From positions 1-6,930 of the forward strand of contig CAZUZS010000136.1 of the NCBI GenBank assembly GCA_964624795.1: a stretch of DNA of 6,930 nucleotides, written 5' to 3'. Below, piece by piece: positions 6,454 to 6,930 of the stretch (positions are counted from its first letter, which is position 1; each line of letters begins with the position of its first letter). A model generated the notes under the pieces. The model saw nothing but the letters and a program-made list of their open reading frames with translations. It made no database searches and was not told the origin of the DNA. Origin of the DNA: CAZUZS01 sp964624795. GTDB lineage: Bacteria > Calditrichota > Calditrichia > RBG-13-44-9. The translations under genes and the position numbers were made by a program.

Positions 6454-6708
6454 CCAGTTGATCCTTTTTACGCAATTCTATGTAAAACAGCCACACTCAA
6501 AAATTGAAATTATTCCATCGGACGGCACGATAAATTGCCTTTCAAATACGCGATTCCATTATTATTTGCTAATCTATTTTTTGCAGTCCAAAAAATCAAG
6601 AGAAAATTTTAATTTTTCGTAAAACCTCACTGAACGGTGGGATTATGTTTCTTTATATCATCTTCTTTCTGCAGAGTCTGGCGGCGGTCACGAAATGGCC
6701 AAGGGTTT
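6454..6708. other. AT-rich intergenic region upstream of the DUF2971 gene
   Basis: I see no gene here. Bases 6480-6640 are strongly AT-rich and could contain the DUF2971 promoter, but no -35/-10 pair with good spacing stands out. Composition rises sharply in GC from about 6675, where the repeat-bearing segment begins. Confidence 0.5.
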
Positions 6709-6754
6709 GTTAGCCCGGACGTTTGCCGAAGGCATCCCTACGGGATAGTCCGGG
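6709..6754. repeat. Palindromic repeat unit 1 (inverted relative to unit 2)
   Basis: A 7-bp outer stem CCCGGAC (6714-6720) / GTCCGGG (6748-6754) encloses two small hairpins: TGCC-GAA-GGCA (6724-6734) and TCCC-TAC-GGGA (6735-6745). The unit begins with GTTAGCCC (6709-6716), which recurs in reverse complement at the far end of unit 2. The result is a three-way-junction fold. Confidence 0.75.
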
Positions 6755-6780
6755 AATAGATGAGCGGGTACTCCGGTGGG

Positions 6781-6796
6781 AGGCCATTTATGGCCT
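6781..6796. repeat. Perfect hairpin AGGCCA/TGGCCT
   Basis: AGGCCA (6781-6786) and TGGCCT (6791-6796) pair perfectly around a TTTA loop. It lies in the 93-bp spacer between the two repeat units and is probably part of the same composite element. Confidence 0.6.
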
Positions 6797-6808
6797 TTGA
6801 AGAATGGA

Positions 6809-6824
6809 AAGCCTTAAAAGGCTT
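6809..6824. repeat. Perfect hairpin AAGCCTT/AAGGCTT
   Basis: AAGCCTT (6809-6815) and AAGGCTT (6818-6824) are perfect inverted repeats separated by AA. This is the second hairpin in the spacer between the two units. Confidence 0.6.
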
Positions 6825-6847
6825 GGGATTCGTTTGGTTTTCGTAAT

Positions 6848-6895
6848 CCCCGGCATTCCCGTAAGGGATGCCTATGGCAAAATGCCGGGGCTAAC
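6848..6895. repeat. Palindromic repeat unit 2
   Basis: A perfect 10-bp outer stem CCCCGGCATT (6848-6857) / AATGCCGGGG (6881-6890) encloses CCC-GTAA-GGG (6858-6867) and TGCC-TAT-GGCA (6869-6879), again a three-way junction. The unit ends in GGGCTAAC (6888-6895), the reverse complement of the start of unit 1. Its reverse complement matches unit 1 over most of its length. Confidence 0.8.
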
Positions 6896-6930
6896 ATGAG
6901 AGATTGCTCTCCTCGGTCGCTTGTCCAGCG

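Larger units (their letters stand above)
6709..6895. repeat. Composite inverted-repeat element (REP/BIME-like)
   Basis: Two copies of a unit of about 47 nt, in opposite orientation, bracket a 93-bp spacer with two more perfect hairpins. GTTAGCCC at 6709 and GGGCTAAC at 6888-6895 give it symmetrical ends. This organisation resembles REP pairs (BIMEs), which are mobilised by RAYT transposases of the IS200/IS605 type. No transposase is visible in the window, so a non-autonomous, genome-dispersed repeat is the likely reading. Confidence 0.6.

Noticed and set aside
6848..6895. Cloverleaf-like unit as a tRNA gene
   Set aside because: Too short at 48 nt, no anticodon arm or conserved T-loop bases, and a near-copy exists in inverse orientation 93 bp away.
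6709..6895. The repeats as a CRISPR array
   Set aside because: Only two units, in opposite orientation, each folding internally, with no regular spacers and no cas genes.

Overview
The window looks like bacterial accessory or low-density chromosomal sequence. It has five protein-coding genes, all on the minus strand, so transcription runs from right to left. Start sites use Shine-Dalgarno motifs, and two genes appear to start at TTG. One protein has a secretion signal and one has a lipoprotein-like signal. Gene content (a secreted YVTN propeller/phosphoesterase, an Ig-like lipoprotein and ExbD/TolR-fold proteins) fits a diderm bacterium. A member of the FCB side (Calditrichota, Ignavibacteriota or similar) is my guess, but nothing here proves the lineage.

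Layout in transcription order. The right end (about 6709-6895) holds no gene. It holds a composite palindromic element: two inverted, structurally conserved units of about 47 nt around two further hairpins. Next come a DUF2971 protein (5542-6453), a small secreted or lipoprotein beta-sandwich protein (4997-5479), a five-helix membrane protein with a periplasmic ExbD/TolR-like domain (3793-4806), and a second, shorter ExbD/TolR-like protein (3111-3632). A strong intrinsic terminator follows at 2850-2891. After about 275 noncoding bases, a large secreted two-domain protein (N-terminal YVTN beta-propeller, C-terminal phosphoesterase/alkaline-phosphatase-like domain) begins at 2574 and runs off the left edge.

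The most unusual part is 3111-4930. Two neighbouring proteins carry divergent ExbD/TolR-type C-terminal domains, with no ExbB/TolQ/MotA motor partner in view and no classical ExbD transmembrane motif. The upstream one is fused to a polytopic membrane region. Its leader contains a candidate promoter, two hairpins (one covering part of the Shine-Dalgarno) and a six-codon mini-ORF whose stop overlaps the main start as ATGA. The two genes differ clearly in base composition, so they do not look like a recent duplication.

How the genes work together is inference only. The lipoprotein and the two ExbD-like proteins would all face the periplasm and could form one envelope module. DUF2971 is a predicted cytoplasmic protein of unknown role. 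The large phosphoesterase is a separate transcription unit beyond the terminator.
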